From Roseofilum acuticapitatum BLCC-M154 (lineage in GTDB: Bacteria > Cyanobacteriota > Cyanobacteriia > Cyanobacteriales > Desertifilaceae), in assembly GCF_030068475.1 (NCBI RefSeq), contig NZ_JAQOSP010000052.1, positions 1-64,000 on the forward strand: 64,000 bases of DNA. The letters run 5' to 3'. Below the pieces are notes generated by a model. The model worked only from the letters and a program-made list of their open reading frames with translations. It had not been told where the DNA came from and searched no databases. Made by a program: the position numbers and the translations under genes. Positions 43,398-54,063 of the stretch are shown here, in pieces (the stretch's first letter is position 1; every line of letters begins with the position of its first letter).

Positions 43398-46226
43398 ATG
43401 GCTGTTTTACATCCTCAAAATAGCTGGGATCTCAATGCCAAGATTCCTTTGAAATTGTTGCTAATTATCCCGTTTGTTCTTCAGATTGTCATGATAGTCG
43501 GTTTAACGGGATGGTTTTCTGTACGCTATGGCAAAAAAGCAGTCAATGAAGTAGCCAGCCACTTACGCTATGAAGTCAGTCAACGAATCGATCAAAAACT
43601 CTCTGAATATCTGACTATTCCCCATCAAGTCAATCAAGCAACTCTAGATGTCGTGGAATTAGGATATTTACAGATCGACAATTTTCCCCAACTCCAAAAG
43701 CATTTTCTCAAACAAATCCAACGGTTCGATCCCATTGATTCCGTATTTTTTGGTAGCGAACAAAATGAATTTATAGGGATTTCCCGTGGGACAGACCAGG
43801 AAAAACAACTTATGATCGCGGGAAAAGCCACGGGTGGTAGTATTCAATTTTACTTACTTGACCAAAATATTCCGGTTCAATTGCTCGGCGAAACCCCCAA
43901 TTTTCCCATCCGCGATCGCCCCTGGTATCAAGCCGCCCTGCAAACAGAAGGAGAAGTATGGGGGCCGATCTTTACCTATCATGCCTATCCTCGCATGGCT
44001 ATCCCCGCCAGTGTTGCGATTCGCGATGATGCAGGCAACTTGATTGGAGTCTTAGGTAATAACTTTTTTCTGACCCAAATCAGTGAGTTTCTCGCCACCC
44101 TCAAAATCGGAGAATCCGGGCAAACCTTCATTCTAGAGCGCTCCGGAGCATTAGTGGCCAGTTCCACCTTACCCCAACCCTTTGCGATCGAAAATGGAAT
44201 CGCCCAACGCATTCAGGGCCGCCAATGCAAAGATCCCATCATTCAAGCCACCACCAATCATTTATTAAATACTCTAGGCTCATTAGAGCAAATCCAACAA
44301 GCCCAACAACTCGACTTTTATATCCAGAAAGACCATCAATTTGTGCAAGTTATGCCCTATCAAGATGACTATGGTCTCGATTGGCTGATTGTGGTCGTCG
44401 TTCCTGAATCCGACTTTACAGCCCAAATAGAAGCCAATACGCACAACACCATAGTATTATGTGCCATTTCCCTGATGGTAGCGATCGCCATAGGGATACT
44501 CACCGCCGATTGGATTACCCGCCCCATTTTAACCCTAGCAGCAGTCAGCGAAGCCATTGCCCAAGGAAAACTTGATACCCTTGCCTCCCCTAAAGGATAC
44601 CCCATTAAAATAACCAGCATTCGAGAAATAGAGCAGCTCTCCAACTCCTTCAAGCAAATGGCTCGACAGCTTCAAGACTCCTTCAACACTCTAGAACAGC
44701 GAGTTCAAGAGCGCACCCTCGAACTCGAAGAAGCCAAACAAACAGCCGAACAAGCCAATCAAGCCAAAAGTCAATTCCTGGCCAACATGAGTCATGAACT
44801 CAGAACCCCCCTCAATGCCATTATTGGGTTTACTCAACTCATGTTGCGCCAGTGTCGTCAAAACCCTCAACAAAGCGAGCATCTCAATATCATTCATCGT
44901 GCCAGCGAATACCTACTCGGACTGATTAACGAAGTCCTAGAAATGTCCAAAATAGAAGCCGGTCATCAGCAACTGAATGCCAACGACTTTGACCTCAAAC
45001 ATCTGGTCGAAACCGTACAAGAATTATTTGCCCTCAGAGCCAGACTCAAAGCCATTGCCCTAGAAATCGACCTCGATCCCAGTCTGCCCTCTTACATCCG
45101 CACTGATGAAGGCAAACTGCGCCAAGTCCTCATCAACCTTCTGAGTAATGCAATTAAATTTACCTGTGAAGGTTCGGTTATCCTACGGGTAAAACCCGGC
45201 AATAGCCCCCATCAACTCCACTTTGAAGTCGAAGATACAGGTATCGGCATTGAGCCAGAAGAACTCTCTAGCCTATTTATCCCCTTTGTCCAAACCCAGT
45301 CCGGGCGCAGCTCCCAACAGGGAACTGGATTGGGTCTGACGGTTACCCATCAGTTTGTTGGATTGATGGGAGGGCAGATAACCGCTATCAGTCGCGGATA
45401 TCAATTTACTCCAGCGTTTACCCAAGCCAACAACCCACTCCAACCGGTTCCTATGGCTAACTCGCCCATCGGAACCCGATTTGAGTTTGAGATTACGGTC
45501 GAATTAGTAGAAAATCTTAGTATTGAGCGTAGCGATCCCTCTCAGAGGGTCATCGGCTTAGTTCCGGGTCAACCGACCTATCGAATTTTAGTGGTTGACG
45601 ATCGCTGGAGTAATCGGCAACTCTTATTACAATTACTCGGCCCCTTGGGATTTGAGGTGCAAGAGGCTGAAAATGGTCAAGAGGCCATTGATGTCTGGGA
45701 AAATTGGCAACCCCACTTAATTTGGATGGATATGCGAATGCCTGTCATGGATGGTTATGGGGCAACTGAGTATATTAAAAAACATATTCATGGCCAAGCT
45801 ACTGTCATCATTGCCCTAACGGCCAGCGTATTTGAGGAAGAAAAAGCCTTAGTTCTCTCTTCTGGATGCGATGATTTTGTGCGGAAACCCTTCCGAGAGT
45901 CAGTGATTTTAGAGAAAATGAAGCATTATCTTGGGGTGGATTATGTGTATGAGACCTTGGAAGAAGTCCCCGACGTTTTTAGAGAGTCAGCAGAAATTCA
46001 TCCTTTCCAATTGTCCATGATGCCCGATACATGGCTGGAGCAATTGCAGTATTTTGCCGCAGGAGCCGATGGCGAGCAAATTTTGCAACTCCTTGAGCAT
46101 CTGTCAGCAGAACAGATACAGTTGCGTGAAACCCTAGCCAGTTGTGTTAATCAGTTTAAGTTTGAAGAGCTGGTAGAAATTTCTCAAGAAGCATTGCGAC
46201 TCAATAATCAAGTATCGAGAACTTAG
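43398..46226 (+). CDS. Hybrid histidine kinase with dCache sensor
   Basis: 942 aa. TM1 about 20-40; dCache about 42-340, similar to the cyclase sensor ([21 protein letters not shown]); TM2 about 350-372; HAMP; coil. HisKA with H466 (SHELRTPLN), HATPase ([21 protein letters not shown]), then REC with phosphoacceptor D778 ([11 protein letters not shown]). The C-terminal ~90 residues form a helical tail seen also in the next kinase. 10 bp from the next gene. Confidence 0.93.
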   Translation: MAVLHPQNSWDLNAKIPLKLLLIIPFVLQIVMIVGLTGWFSVRYGKKAVNEVASHLRYEVSQRIDQKLSEYLTIPHQVNQATLDVVELGYLQIDNFPQLQKHFLKQIQRFDPIDSVFFGSEQNEFIGISRGTDQEKQLMIAGKATGGSIQFYLLDQNIPVQLLGETPNFPIRDRPWYQAALQTEGEVWGPIFTYHAYPRMAIPASVAIRDDAGNLIGVLGNNFFLTQISEFLATLKIGESGQTFILERSGALVASSTLPQPFAIENGIAQRIQGRQCKDPIIQATTNHLLNTLGSLEQIQQAQQLDFYIQKDHQFVQVMPYQDDYGLDWLIVVVVPESDFTAQIEANTHNTIVLCAISLMVAIAIGILTADWITRPILTLAAVSEAIAQGKLDTLASPKGYPIKITSIREIEQLSNSFKQMARQLQDSFNTLEQRVQERTLELEEAKQTAEQANQAKSQFLANMSHELRTPLNAIIGFTQLMLRQCRQNPQQSEHLNIIHRASEYLLGLINEVLEMSKIEAGHQQLNANDFDLKHLVETVQELFALRARLKAIALEIDLDPSLPSYIRTDEGKLRQVLINLLSNAIKFTCEGSVILRVKPGNSPHQLHFEVEDTGIGIEPEELSSLFIPFVQTQSGRSSQQGTGLGLTVTHQFVGLMGGQITAISRGYQFTPAFTQANNPLQPVPMANSPIGTRFEFEITVELVENLSIERSDPSQRVIGLVPGQPTYRILVVDDRWSNRQLLLQLLGPLGFEVQEAENGQEAIDVWENWQPHLIWMDMRMPVMDGYGATEYIKKHIHGQATVIIALTASVFEEEKALVLSSGCDDFVRKPFRESVILEKMKHYLGVDYVYETLEEVPDVFRESAEIHPFQLSMMPDTWLEQLQYFAAGADGEQILQLLEHLSAEQIQLRETLASCVNQFKFEELVEISQEALRLNNQVSRT

Positions 46227-46236
46227 GTAGGGGAAA

Positions 46237-49200
46237 ATGAAGCGGGGGAAAAGACAAGGACATATAGGGTTACAGGTGCTGGGGTGGTCTTCCAGTCTGC
46301 TCCTGATTTTAGGGTTGGCTGTTGCACTGCAATGCTTACCGGTTAAGTCATCTTCTGGTAAAGAGCGCCCATTGAGTCCATTGGAAACCGGTTTTGAGTG
46401 TCATCTTTGCTTAGTTCTAAGTAGTCTAGTCACAATCGTCACTGGAAGTCTGATCGCGGGCTATGGTTATCTCCGACTCCAGCGACAGAAGATCAAGGTT
46501 CAAAAAAATCTCTTAGAGTTATTAATACTACATACTCCAGGGGCGATCGCCATTTTCGATCGTCAGATGCACTATCTCCAGGTCTCCCAGCAATGGCTGG
46601 AGATGTATAACTTACAAGAAACAGACATCATCGGCAAGTCCCACTACGAAGTCTTTCCAGACATTCCCCAACACTGGAAAGACATTCATCAATATTGTTT
46701 AACCGGGCAAATCCAAGAGTGTGAAGAAGACCCCTTTTATCGGGCTGATGGCTCTCTCGATTGGGTTAGTTGGAAAATTCACCCTTGGTATACTTATTCT
46801 GGAGCAGTTGGCGGTATTATTCTCTTTACACAAGTGCTAACCCCCTACAAAAAAACCACAGAGCAACTGCGGGAAGTCGAAGCTCGATGGGAAACCCTAA
46901 TTAACAGTACCTCCGATGGCATGATGATTGTTGACCAAGAGGGAAAAGTCTTATTTGCCAATCCATCAGCCGAGAGCATTCTCCACAAACCCCTGTCTGA
47001 ATTAATCGATTATCCCTTGGGATTGCCCATGGTGGTTGGACAAACGGCAGAAATCGAAATTACCCATGGGGGAGAAGTATTAGGAGTGAGTGAAATTAGT
47101 GTCGCTCCGGTGCAATGGGATGGAGTAGAAGCCTTAGTGGTATCTTTGCGGGACATTAGTGAACGGCGACAGGCTCAGTTAAATTTATGGGAGCGGGACG
47201 AGCGATTACAAGCTATTTTTGACCAAGCTGCCGTGGGAATTGCCTTCGGTCTTCCTTCAGGACAATTGGTACAGGTGAATCAACGGTATTGTCAATTATC
47301 AGGATACACCGAAGCTGAGTTGCTTACCATGACCTTTCGTCAATTGACTCATCCAGAGGACTTGGCAATTGAGGAAGCTTATGTTCAAGACCTCTTAAGC
47401 GGTAATAGTCAGACCTATAACCTCGAAAAGCGCTATCTCCGCAAAGATGGACAAGTGCAATGGGTGTATTTAGCGGTTTCAATTATACGAGATTGGATGG
47501 GAGAACCTACTCAGTTTATTGGCATTATTTCTGATATTCAGGAGCGCAAGCAAATGGAAGTGGCGCTGCAACAGGCAAATCAGGAGAGGGAAAAGGAAAT
47601 TCAACGGCAGCTAAAGCAGCAAGCCGAGACTGAGCGGGCAGTAGATACAGTCGTGGATAAAACCAGGGCATTTCTAGATGTGGATACGATTTTTAGCACC
47701 GTGACTTATGAGGCCAGACAGTTATTGAAGTGCGATCGCACCGTTGTCTATCGGTTTAATTCTGATTGGAGCGGCCAATTTGTAGCCGAGTCATTAGGGC
47801 AAGATCAGCGCTCATTCGTGAAACTTCCTTATGCTTATCAAGAGTTTACTGAACACCTAAGCGATTGTTTTTTAAAGATACAGATAAAGCAAAACAATAT
47901 ATCAGAAATTTATGTAGCCAATGATATTTTTTCTCGTGGGTTTCCATCCTGTTATTTACGATTTTTTCAGCGCCATCAAATTCGATCTTATTTAATTGCA
48001 CCCATTTTACAAGGCGATCGATTTTGGGGCTTGTTAGCCGCTTATCAGACTGCTTATCCTCGCTCTTGGAAGCCCTGGGAAATCAAGGCAATGATCCGCT
48101 TAGGCAAACAACTAGGAATTGCCATCAAGCAAGCAGAATCTGTTCATGAGATTGAGCAAAAATCCCAACAGATTATTCAAGCCTTACATGCTAAAGCTCA
48201 GATGCAACAAGCTAAAGAAGCGGCGGATGCAGCAAATCAGGCGAAAAGTGAGTTTTTAGCTAACATGAGTCATGAACTACGCACTCCCTTAAATGCTATT
48301 TTGGGCTTTACTCAATTGCTCTCGCGATCGGCTGTAGCTAGTGAACAAAAAGAATTTTTGAGCATTATTAAAAACTCAGGCAGTCATTTGTTATCTTTGA
48401 TCAATGATATTTTGGATTTATCTAAGATAGAATCCGGTAAACTATCGATTAATAGGAAGGATTTTGATTTATATGAAATGCTTTTAAGACTCAGGAAAAT
48501 GTTTAGCATAAAAGCCTATCAGAAAGGATTAATAATGGAAGTTCATTGGGCAGAAAATGTACCGAAATGGATTGATGGAGATGAAGGAAGATTAAGTCAA
48601 GTTTTAATCAATCTCTTAAATAATGCTATTAAATTCACTTCCGAGGGTCAAGTTAAATTGAAGGTGAGTAAAAATTCAAATAACCAGCGATTATGTTTTG
48701 AAGTTGAAGACACGGGGCCAGGAATTCCCGCCAAAGAAAGATACAGAATTTTTGAGCCATTTGTACAAACCAGTTTAGGTCGTCGGTCAGGAGAAGGAAC
48801 CGGTTTAGGATTGTCCATTAGCCAGAAATTCGTGCAATTAATGGGCGGGAAAATTTATGTGAGTTGTCCCAGTTCTGGGGGCGCTCGTTTTTGGTTTGAT
48901 TTACCTTTTGAGGAGGTTGAGCCAACGGAAGTTGCGCCTTCACCCGATCCTTTACCCGTCATCGGTTTGGTTCCGGGTCAACCGACCTATCGTATTCTGA
49001 TCGCTGAAGATGTATGGGAAATGCGACAATTATTAGTGAAGTTACTCAGTTCTGTTGGCTTTGAGGTACGCGAAGCGTGCAATGGACAGGAAGCAGTTGA
49101 GGTATGCGAGTCTTGGAAACCCCATTTAATTTGGATAGATATGAAAATATCGGCGATCGATGGATGTAGTGTCATACAGATGATTCGTCAATCTTTGGGG

Positions 49201-49629
49201 AATCACGAGATCATCATTATTGGGTTAATGAGCCATCCCGTTACTGATGAAGGGGGCGATCGCTCTTTTGAGTGTGATGATTGGATTGTGAAGCCATTCC
49301 AAGAGAGCGCTATTTTTGAGACAATAGCAAAGTATCTCGGAGTTCGTTATCTTTATGGGCCCATAGACAGTGTAAGCACCCTTACCAATGTTCACCCCAG
49401 TTTACCGGAGAATCTATTGGAGGAGAGTAATCTTAAGGGAATTCCTGAAGATTGGGCGATCGAACTTTATCATTGTGCTGCGGGAGCTGATGCAGACGGG
49501 GTTTATCAACTCTTAGCTCAATTGCCAGAAGAGTATGGAGCAGTGAAGAAGGCGATCGCGAGTTTAGTCGATCGGTTTTGTTTTGATCGAATTATGAAAA
49601 TAGCTCAGTGTAATTTTAACCATGAATAG
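46237..49629 (+). CDS. PAS-GAF hybrid histidine kinase
   Basis: 1130 aa. Two N-terminal membrane helices (about 12-32, 57-80), three PAS domains (about 95-205, 215-310, 325-440), a GAF domain about 465-640 (phytochrome-like but with no Cys-Pro chromophore site evident), HisKA with H679, HATPase (NLLNNAIKF, GTGLGL), and a REC-like domain with D968 (IWIDMKISAIDG). The final tail resembles that of the preceding kinase. It overlaps the next gene by 8 bp. Confidence 0.92.
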   Translation: MKRGKRQGHIGLQVLGWSSSLLLILGLAVALQCLPVKSSSGKERPLSPLETGFECHLCLVLSSLVTIVTGSLIAGYGYLRLQRQKIKVQKNLLELLILHTPGAIAIFDRQMHYLQVSQQWLEMYNLQETDIIGKSHYEVFPDIPQHWKDIHQYCLTGQIQECEEDPFYRADGSLDWVSWKIHPWYTYSGAVGGIILFTQVLTPYKKTTEQLREVEARWETLINSTSDGMMIVDQEGKVLFANPSAESILHKPLSELIDYPLGLPMVVGQTAEIEITHGGEVLGVSEISVAPVQWDGVEALVVSLRDISERRQAQLNLWERDERLQAIFDQAAVGIAFGLPSGQLVQVNQRYCQLSGYTEAELLTMTFRQLTHPEDLAIEEAYVQDLLSGNSQTYNLEKRYLRKDGQVQWVYLAVSIIRDWMGEPTQFIGIISDIQERKQMEVALQQANQEREKEIQRQLKQQAETERAVDTVVDKTRAFLDVDTIFSTVTYEARQLLKCDRTVVYRFNSDWSGQFVAESLGQDQRSFVKLPYAYQEFTEHLSDCFLKIQIKQNNISEIYVANDIFSRGFPSCYLRFFQRHQIRSYLIAPILQGDRFWGLLAAYQTAYPRSWKPWEIKAMIRLGKQLGIAIKQAESVHEIEQKSQQIIQALHAKAQMQQAKEAADAANQAKSEFLANMSHELRTPLNAILGFTQLLSRSAVASEQKEFLSIIKNSGSHLLSLINDILDLSKIESGKLSINRKDFDLYEMLLRLRKMFSIKAYQKGLIMEVHWAENVPKWIDGDEGRLSQVLINLLNNAIKFTSEGQVKLKVSKNSNNQRLCFEVEDTGPGIPAKERYRIFEPFVQTSLGRRSGEGTGLGLSISQKFVQLMGGKIYVSCPSSGGARFWFDLPFEEVEPTEVAPSPDPLPVIGLVPGQPTYRILIAEDVWEMRQLLVKLLSSVGFEVREACNGQEAVEVCESWKPHLIWIDMKISAIDGCSVIQMIRQSLGNHEIIIIGLMSHPVTDEGGDRSFECDDWIVKPFQESAIFETIAKYLGVRYLYGPIDSVSTLTNVHPSLPENLLEESNLKGIPEDWAIELYHCAAGADADGVYQLLAQLPEEYGAVKKAIASLVDRFCFDRIMKIAQCNFNHE

Positions 49630-51481
49630 CCTTGGTCAAACTTCCTCTAAGGGGAATTTATTAATTGTCGATGATACTCTCAATAATTTACGTCTGTTAT
49701 CCAATAGCTTGATCGAAGAAGGCTATAAAGTACGAGGGGTGACTAATGGTCAAATGGCTATTACTGCGGCTAAAACTATTCCTCCAGATTTAATTTTATT
49801 AGATATAAAAATGCCGGACATGGATGGCTATCAAGTCTGTCAACATCTCAAGTCCGATCCTCTCACTAAGGATATTCCAGTTATTTTCTTAAGCGCTTTA
49901 GATGATGTCATTGATAAAGTCAAAGCCTTTGAAGTAGGGGGAATTGATTATATCACTAAACCCTTTCATCTTGAAGAAGTGATTGCCCGCATAGAAAATC
50001 AACTAGCCCTGACGAAAGCTAAGGCAGAAATCACTAAACTCAATAGTGAGCTAGAACAGCGCGTGCAAGTGCGAACAGAGCAACTGCAAGAAATGAATCA
50101 AAAATTAATTAGTGCTAATAAAAAATTAGAGTGTGAAATCTCAGAGCGACAGAAAATTCAGCAAAAGTTGCTCCATATGGCATCCCATGATGCGCTCACT
50201 GGCTTACCGAACCGAGTCTGGTTTATGGATTGTCTGATTCAAGCTTTGGAGCGGTTTAAATTAGATCAAACTTATAAGTTTGCTATTTTATTTATGGATT
50301 GCGATCGCTTTAAGATGGTTAATGACTCTTTAGGTCATTTAGTCGGCGATCATGTACTGATTTCCGTTGCCCGTCGCTTACAATCTTGTTTGCGCTCTAG
50401 TGAGGTTTTAGCTCGGTTTGGCGGTGATGAATTTGCTATTATGATGGATAACATTGAAGATGTTAAAATTGCTATTAATCTGGCACAAAAAATTCAAAAT
50501 TCTTTGACTTGGCCATTTCATTGGAATCAACAAGAAATTTTCTTAAATGCCAGCATTGGGATTGTTTTTAGTACCCCTGACTATCAAGAACCGGAGCAAC
50601 TTCTCCGGGATGCAGATATTGCTATGTATCGCGCTAAAGGTAGCCATAAAAGCTATCAAGTATTTGATGCTTTTATGCGTCAAAATACTCAAAAGAGATT
50701 TCAGATCGAAACGGATTTAAGATTGGCGATCGAGAATCAAGAATTTGTGCTTTACTATCAGCCGATTATTTCTATAAAAACTGGCTATATTTCTGGGTTT
50801 GAAGCATTGATTCGTTGGCAACATCCCCAACAGGGATTTATTTCACCTGCTGCTTTTATTCCCATTGCTGAAGAAACGGGTTTAATTGTCCCTATTGGGT
50901 TATGGGTATTACAAGAAGCTTGTACTCAGTTTCAGTATTGGCGCAAACAAGGCTGGATTAATTCAGAGGTTAAAATGAGTGTCAATTTGTCAGTCAAGCA
51001 ATTTAATCAATCGACGTTAATCGATCAAATCGATCGCATTTTATTGAGGACAACATTTGATAGCAAAAATTTGAAGCTTGAGATTACTGAAAGTGCGATT
51101 ATGGATAATCCAGAATTAGCCAATAATGCCCTTGACAAGCTTAAGCAACGCTCGATTCAGCTCAGTATTGATGATTTTGGTACGGGCTATTCTTCTTTAA
51201 GTTATTTACACCGTTTTCCAATCGATACCCTAAAAATCGATCGTTCATTTATCAGTCGAATGGGAGAGCAAGGAGAAAATGCAGAAATTGTAGAAGCGAT
51301 TATTACCTTAGCTCATCATTTAAATATTACGGTGACGGGTGAAGGTGTAGAAACGGCTTCTCAACTGGCTCAACTCTCTAAAATGGGGTGTGAAGAAGTA
51401 CAAGGCTATTTTATGTCTAAGCCCTTAGATGGGGAAGCTATGGGAGAGTTATTAGCTAAAGTTCCCCATTGGCCAGTTTGA
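49622..51481 (+). CDS. Response regulator with GGDEF and EAL domains
   Basis: 619 aa. REC 12-130 with D61 (LILLDIKMPDMDG), coiled linker, GGDEF about 180-345 with intact GGDEF (267-271), EAL about 360-610 with intact EAL at 394-396 (EALIRWQHP) plus ESAIMD and DDFGTGYSSL. It could make or break c-di-GMP; both active sites look complete. It is likely the phosphorylation target of the upstream hybrid kinase, whose gene overlaps its start. Confidence 0.94.
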   Translation: MNSLGQTSSKGNLLIVDDTLNNLRLLSNSLIEEGYKVRGVTNGQMAITAAKTIPPDLILLDIKMPDMDGYQVCQHLKSDPLTKDIPVIFLSALDDVIDKVKAFEVGGIDYITKPFHLEEVIARIENQLALTKAKAEITKLNSELEQRVQVRTEQLQEMNQKLISANKKLECEISERQKIQQKLLHMASHDALTGLPNRVWFMDCLIQALERFKLDQTYKFAILFMDCDRFKMVNDSLGHLVGDHVLISVARRLQSCLRSSEVLARFGGDEFAIMMDNIEDVKIAINLAQKIQNSLTWPFHWNQQEIFLNASIGIVFSTPDYQEPEQLLRDADIAMYRAKGSHKSYQVFDAFMRQNTQKRFQIETDLRLAIENQEFVLYYQPIISIKTGYISGFEALIRWQHPQQGFISPAAFIPIAEETGLIVPIGLWVLQEACTQFQYWRKQGWINSEVKMSVNLSVKQFNQSTLIDQIDRILLRTTFDSKNLKLEITESAIMDNPELANNALDKLKQRSIQLSIDDFGTGYSSLSYLHRFPIDTLKIDRSFISRMGEQGENAEIVEAIITLAHHLNITVTGEGVETASQLAQLSKMGCEEVQGYFMSKPLDGEAMGELLAKVPHWPV

Positions 51482-51486
51482 TCGCC

Positions 51487-51969
51487 CTAATGATCGTACT
51501 CTTTGATATGGTTAAATTCCTGTTTTTGTCCAGAGAACTGATCGTAAAGGGCACGATGCTGTAAGAGTCCGTATTCGTCGGTGCGAGTTTCGTATTGTTT
51601 GACCCAATCAACTAAAACCTGAAGCATGGTTTGCTGGTCTTCGGGAGAGGCAAATTTTTCGGGTTCCCAAGGTCGTTGATAACAGTGTTGAATACAGGTT
51701 TCGATGCCTGGATTGAGAAAGCGGAGTTCGGTACAGTAGGGTAGGGCGGCTTCGATGAGATCGCCATAGCAGCCTTCAATGACCCATTCTGGATGGTTTT
51801 GAATAAAGGAGAGCAAAAGGGCGATGCTTTCTTCTAGGGGTTTGCGTTCTGGCCCTGGATTCCAGGCTATTTCATCTAAGGAGAGACGGGGAATGGGCCG
51901 ATCGCCGATTAAGCGACGGGACATGGTGCTTTTTCCTGCCCCCGCATTACCGAGAAGGATGATTTTCAT
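51487..51969 (-). CDS. P-loop kinase-like protein (FlaR/adenylate-kinase-like)
   Basis: 160 aa from MKIILLGNAG. Walker A GNAGAGKST (residues 7-15), LSLDEIAWNPG and WVIEGCYGD in the order of FlaR-type 'DNA topology modulation' kinases, which resemble nucleoside kinases. Substrate unknown. Its ATG lies inside the last codons of raf1 (ATGA overlap), so the two are translationally coupled. Confidence 0.75.
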   Translation of the reverse strand: MKIILLGNAGAGKSTMSRRLIGDRPIPRLSLDEIAWNPGPERKPLEESIALLLSFIQNHPEWVIEGCYGDLIEAALPYCTELRFLNPGIETCIQHCYQRPWEPEKFASPEDQQTMLQVLVDWVKQYETRTDEYGLLQHRALYDQFSGQKQEFNHIKEYDH

Positions 51970-53039
51970 TCTTCTACTTGCCAAAGTTCTTTGGTAAAGT
52001 CCTCATCTAAGATGCGATGGGGACGTAGAATTAAGACCAGTTGTCCTAAGATGGGACGATCGGGTTCGGTTTCCGACCATTGTAGCTCTAGTTGACCGTC
52101 TATTTCCACAAGAAAATAGCGATCGCTATCCCATTCTCGTTGATGGCGATCGACTAACATTAAAAGGGTTTCTGAACGCTCTGAGATGGATTGGGGCAAT
52201 TGGTCACTGTTGCCTAATAGGGCAACGGGATCGCCCATTCCCCGAATCATTGCCCATCCGGGAACCGCAACAAAGGCGGATGCGCCCTCGCTACGAACGA
52301 CTCCAAAGGGGTCGAGGGGTTCAATAAAGGGTACGGCCTTCCAGTCATCCAGGGTAAGGGGAAGTTGACCGACAACGGGAATGACGCGGGGAGATTCATC
52401 GGCTGATTCTAGGCGATAAACGGGTAATCTGGGGGCTGTTTTTTGGGCAATGACGGTAAAATCGGTGAGGAGATGTTCTAGGTTTTGGCGAGCTGAGGCA
52501 CTGTGGGCGTAACGTAGACCTTTGGCAATTAGACGCGATCGCTCTTGAATATCTTTGTGTTCGCGGGCACTTTTCCAACATTGATAGGCCATAATATCAC
52601 CGGGATGTTGGGAAAATCCTTGAGCCGGGGAACTGCGGGAGAAGTCTTTGATTGCTTTGGCTAGTTCATGGGCTTGATCGGCATCCAGGTTACGGTCTAG
52701 GCTAAATTCAGCAGCAGCGACCCGTTGGGGTTGGGTGAGAATACGGAATTCGTAGAGGATATCTGAGCCTTTCTGATAAAAGTGCGATCGCACGGTTTCG
52801 TTGATTTCAGCTTTGGTTAAGCTGGTATAGACTTGGGCGGCAACCATGACCTGATTTTGTTGTACGGGTTCAAATCCGGTTTCTTCAAAAATGCGATCGG
52901 GTTTATATCCCGCCTTTTGTAGTTGGCTACAGGCCTGTCCCCACTCTACCCATGTGCCTTGTTTGCGGCGCAGTTGTAGGAGCAGGGCATCTGCATCAAT
53001 GGGTTCTGCATGGGGAGCTGAATAGGGGGAATAACTCAT
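51966..53039 (-). CDS. raf1: Rubisco accumulation factor 1
   Basis: 357 aa. Raf1 architecture: N-terminal helical domain (about 20-200, WVEWGQACSQLQKAGYKPDRIFEETGFEP) and C-terminal beta-rich dimerisation domain (about 230-350, PRVIPVVGQLPLTLDDWKAVPFIEPLDPFGVV). Raf1 is a dimeric chaperone that brackets RbcL subunits during Rubisco assembly in the cytoplasm. Rubisco and chaperone genes are not in this window. Cotranscribed with a P-loop kinase gene. Confidence 0.93.
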   Translation of the reverse strand: MSYSPYSAPHAEPIDADALLLQLRRKQGTWVEWGQACSQLQKAGYKPDRIFEETGFEPVQQNQVMVAAQVYTSLTKAEINETVRSHFYQKGSDILYEFRILTQPQRVAAAEFSLDRNLDADQAHELAKAIKDFSRSSPAQGFSQHPGDIMAYQCWKSAREHKDIQERSRLIAKGLRYAHSASARQNLEHLLTDFTVIAQKTAPRLPVYRLESADESPRVIPVVGQLPLTLDDWKAVPFIEPLDPFGVVRSEGASAFVAVPGWAMIRGMGDPVALLGNSDQLPQSISERSETLLMLVDRHQREWDSDRYFLVEIDGQLELQWSETEPDRPILGQLVLILRPHRILDEDFTKELWQVEE

Positions 53040-53177
53040 AGCCGTGACTGTTCACTCAAAGATCTTGTCATTACTTTATCGCTTTCTGGGGGGCGATCGG
53101 CTCAAGTTGAAGAATTTTTTTGGATTGAGGGCTTGACAAAGTATCGGCGATCGAGGCATATTGATAAATGGACTTCA

Positions 53178-53250
53178 GGGGCTATAGCTCAGTTGGTAGA
53201 GCACCTCAATGGCATTGAGGGGGTCACCGGTTCGAGTCCGGTTAGCTCCA
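53178..53250 (+). tRNA. tRNA-Ala(GGC)
   Basis: 73 nt cloverleaf: acceptor GGGGCTA/TAGCTCC, D arm GCTC...GAGC, anticodon stem CCTCA/TGAGG around ATGGCAT with GGC at 53211-53213, T arm CCGG/CCGG with TTCGAGTC. The CCA end is not encoded. Downstream DNA looks like an integration or transposition site. Confidence 0.97.
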
Positions 53251-53283
53251 TCCCCATCCTATAAGGATTTCGAGGATTGCCCC

Positions 53284-53424
53284 TGTCCCCTTGGTTTTGG
53301 CTTGTCCCAGATTTGTACTAATATCGGCACAAAACTGGGCTTGATCTGGGTAGATTGTCCCCAGATTTAGGCGATCGCCTTTGTCCCAGTTTTGTACAAT
53401 GTGGACACAATCATTTGTCGGTTA
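53284..53424. repeat. Cluster of TTGTCCCAG-type repeats next to tRNA-Ala
   Basis: TTGTCCCAGATTTGTAC (53302-53318) and TTGTCCCAGTTTTGTAC (53381-53397) differ at one base; between them is an inverted relative, GGCACAAAACTGGG (53326-53339), and a near copy, TTGTCCCCAGATTT (53355-53368). A following TGTACAATGTGGACA and TTTGTCGG stretch resembles transposon-end sequence. The meaning is uncertain. Confidence 0.6.
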
Positions 53425-53559
53425 CATCCTTGATTTCTGCTGTCTCCTCCGGATGGCGGCCGTAAGGCATGTTTTTCTCTTTATTCTTGATAGAAGAGTT
53501 TTTCTCTACCGGGGACACTAGCCCGCTTTCCACCACCTTCCGAAACTTACGGAAATCCT
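53425..53559. other. Gap without recognisable gene
   Basis: Between the repeat cluster and the degraded open frame; carries a short CCCTTATGGG hairpin near 53563 and GC-poor stretches. Nothing else identified. Confidence 0.6.
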
Positions 53560-54055
53560 TCAGCCCTTATGGGCTTTCCAATTCCCAGTGATAGAGTCCA
53601 CTTGAAATCCCAGGGCAGTCCCCCCAGCATAGTCGTACGTTACCTCTTTCCCATAGATGTGGCTGTAACCAGTGCTTGACCCAGCTCCTATCCACCGATC
53701 TTCAATGCTTGTCAAAACATACCCCGGTAGTTCCCGGTAAGGATTCAACTTCTGACATAGACAGCTCTCCACTCCCTGAGAGCATTTTTTCTTTTATTGC
53801 TTCAATGTCAGGGGGAAATTCCTTTTTGGCTCCATCTCCCGTCGGTAAAGCGCCGGCGCTTTCTATGTCTTTCTCTGCTTCTCCTGGATTTGTCCAGGGG
53901 AGGGGGATTTTGGGGCGGGGGACGTTAGACCCGGTTAGGTCGTTGAATTGGTCAATTGGGCGGGCGAGATCTTCTATTATGTCTGGAGGAGAACTCCAGT
54001 AGTCATTATAGACCCGGCTCGATTTATCAACGAGACACCGAAAATTGGGATACAA
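53560..54055 (-). pseudogene. Degraded or frameshifted open frame of unknown origin
   Basis: Two overlapping minus-strand frames. The upstream one starts at 54055 (MYPNFRCLVDKSSRVYNDYW) and ends after DKH at 53702; the downstream one covers 53772-53560 (YGKEVTYDYAGGTALGFQVDSITGNWKAHKG). A shift between 53702 and 53772 would join them into about 160 aa. No family recognised. The upstream part overlaps a plus-strand tnpB relic only at its start. It may be non-coding. Confidence 0.35.
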
Positions 54056-54063
54056 TCAAACAA

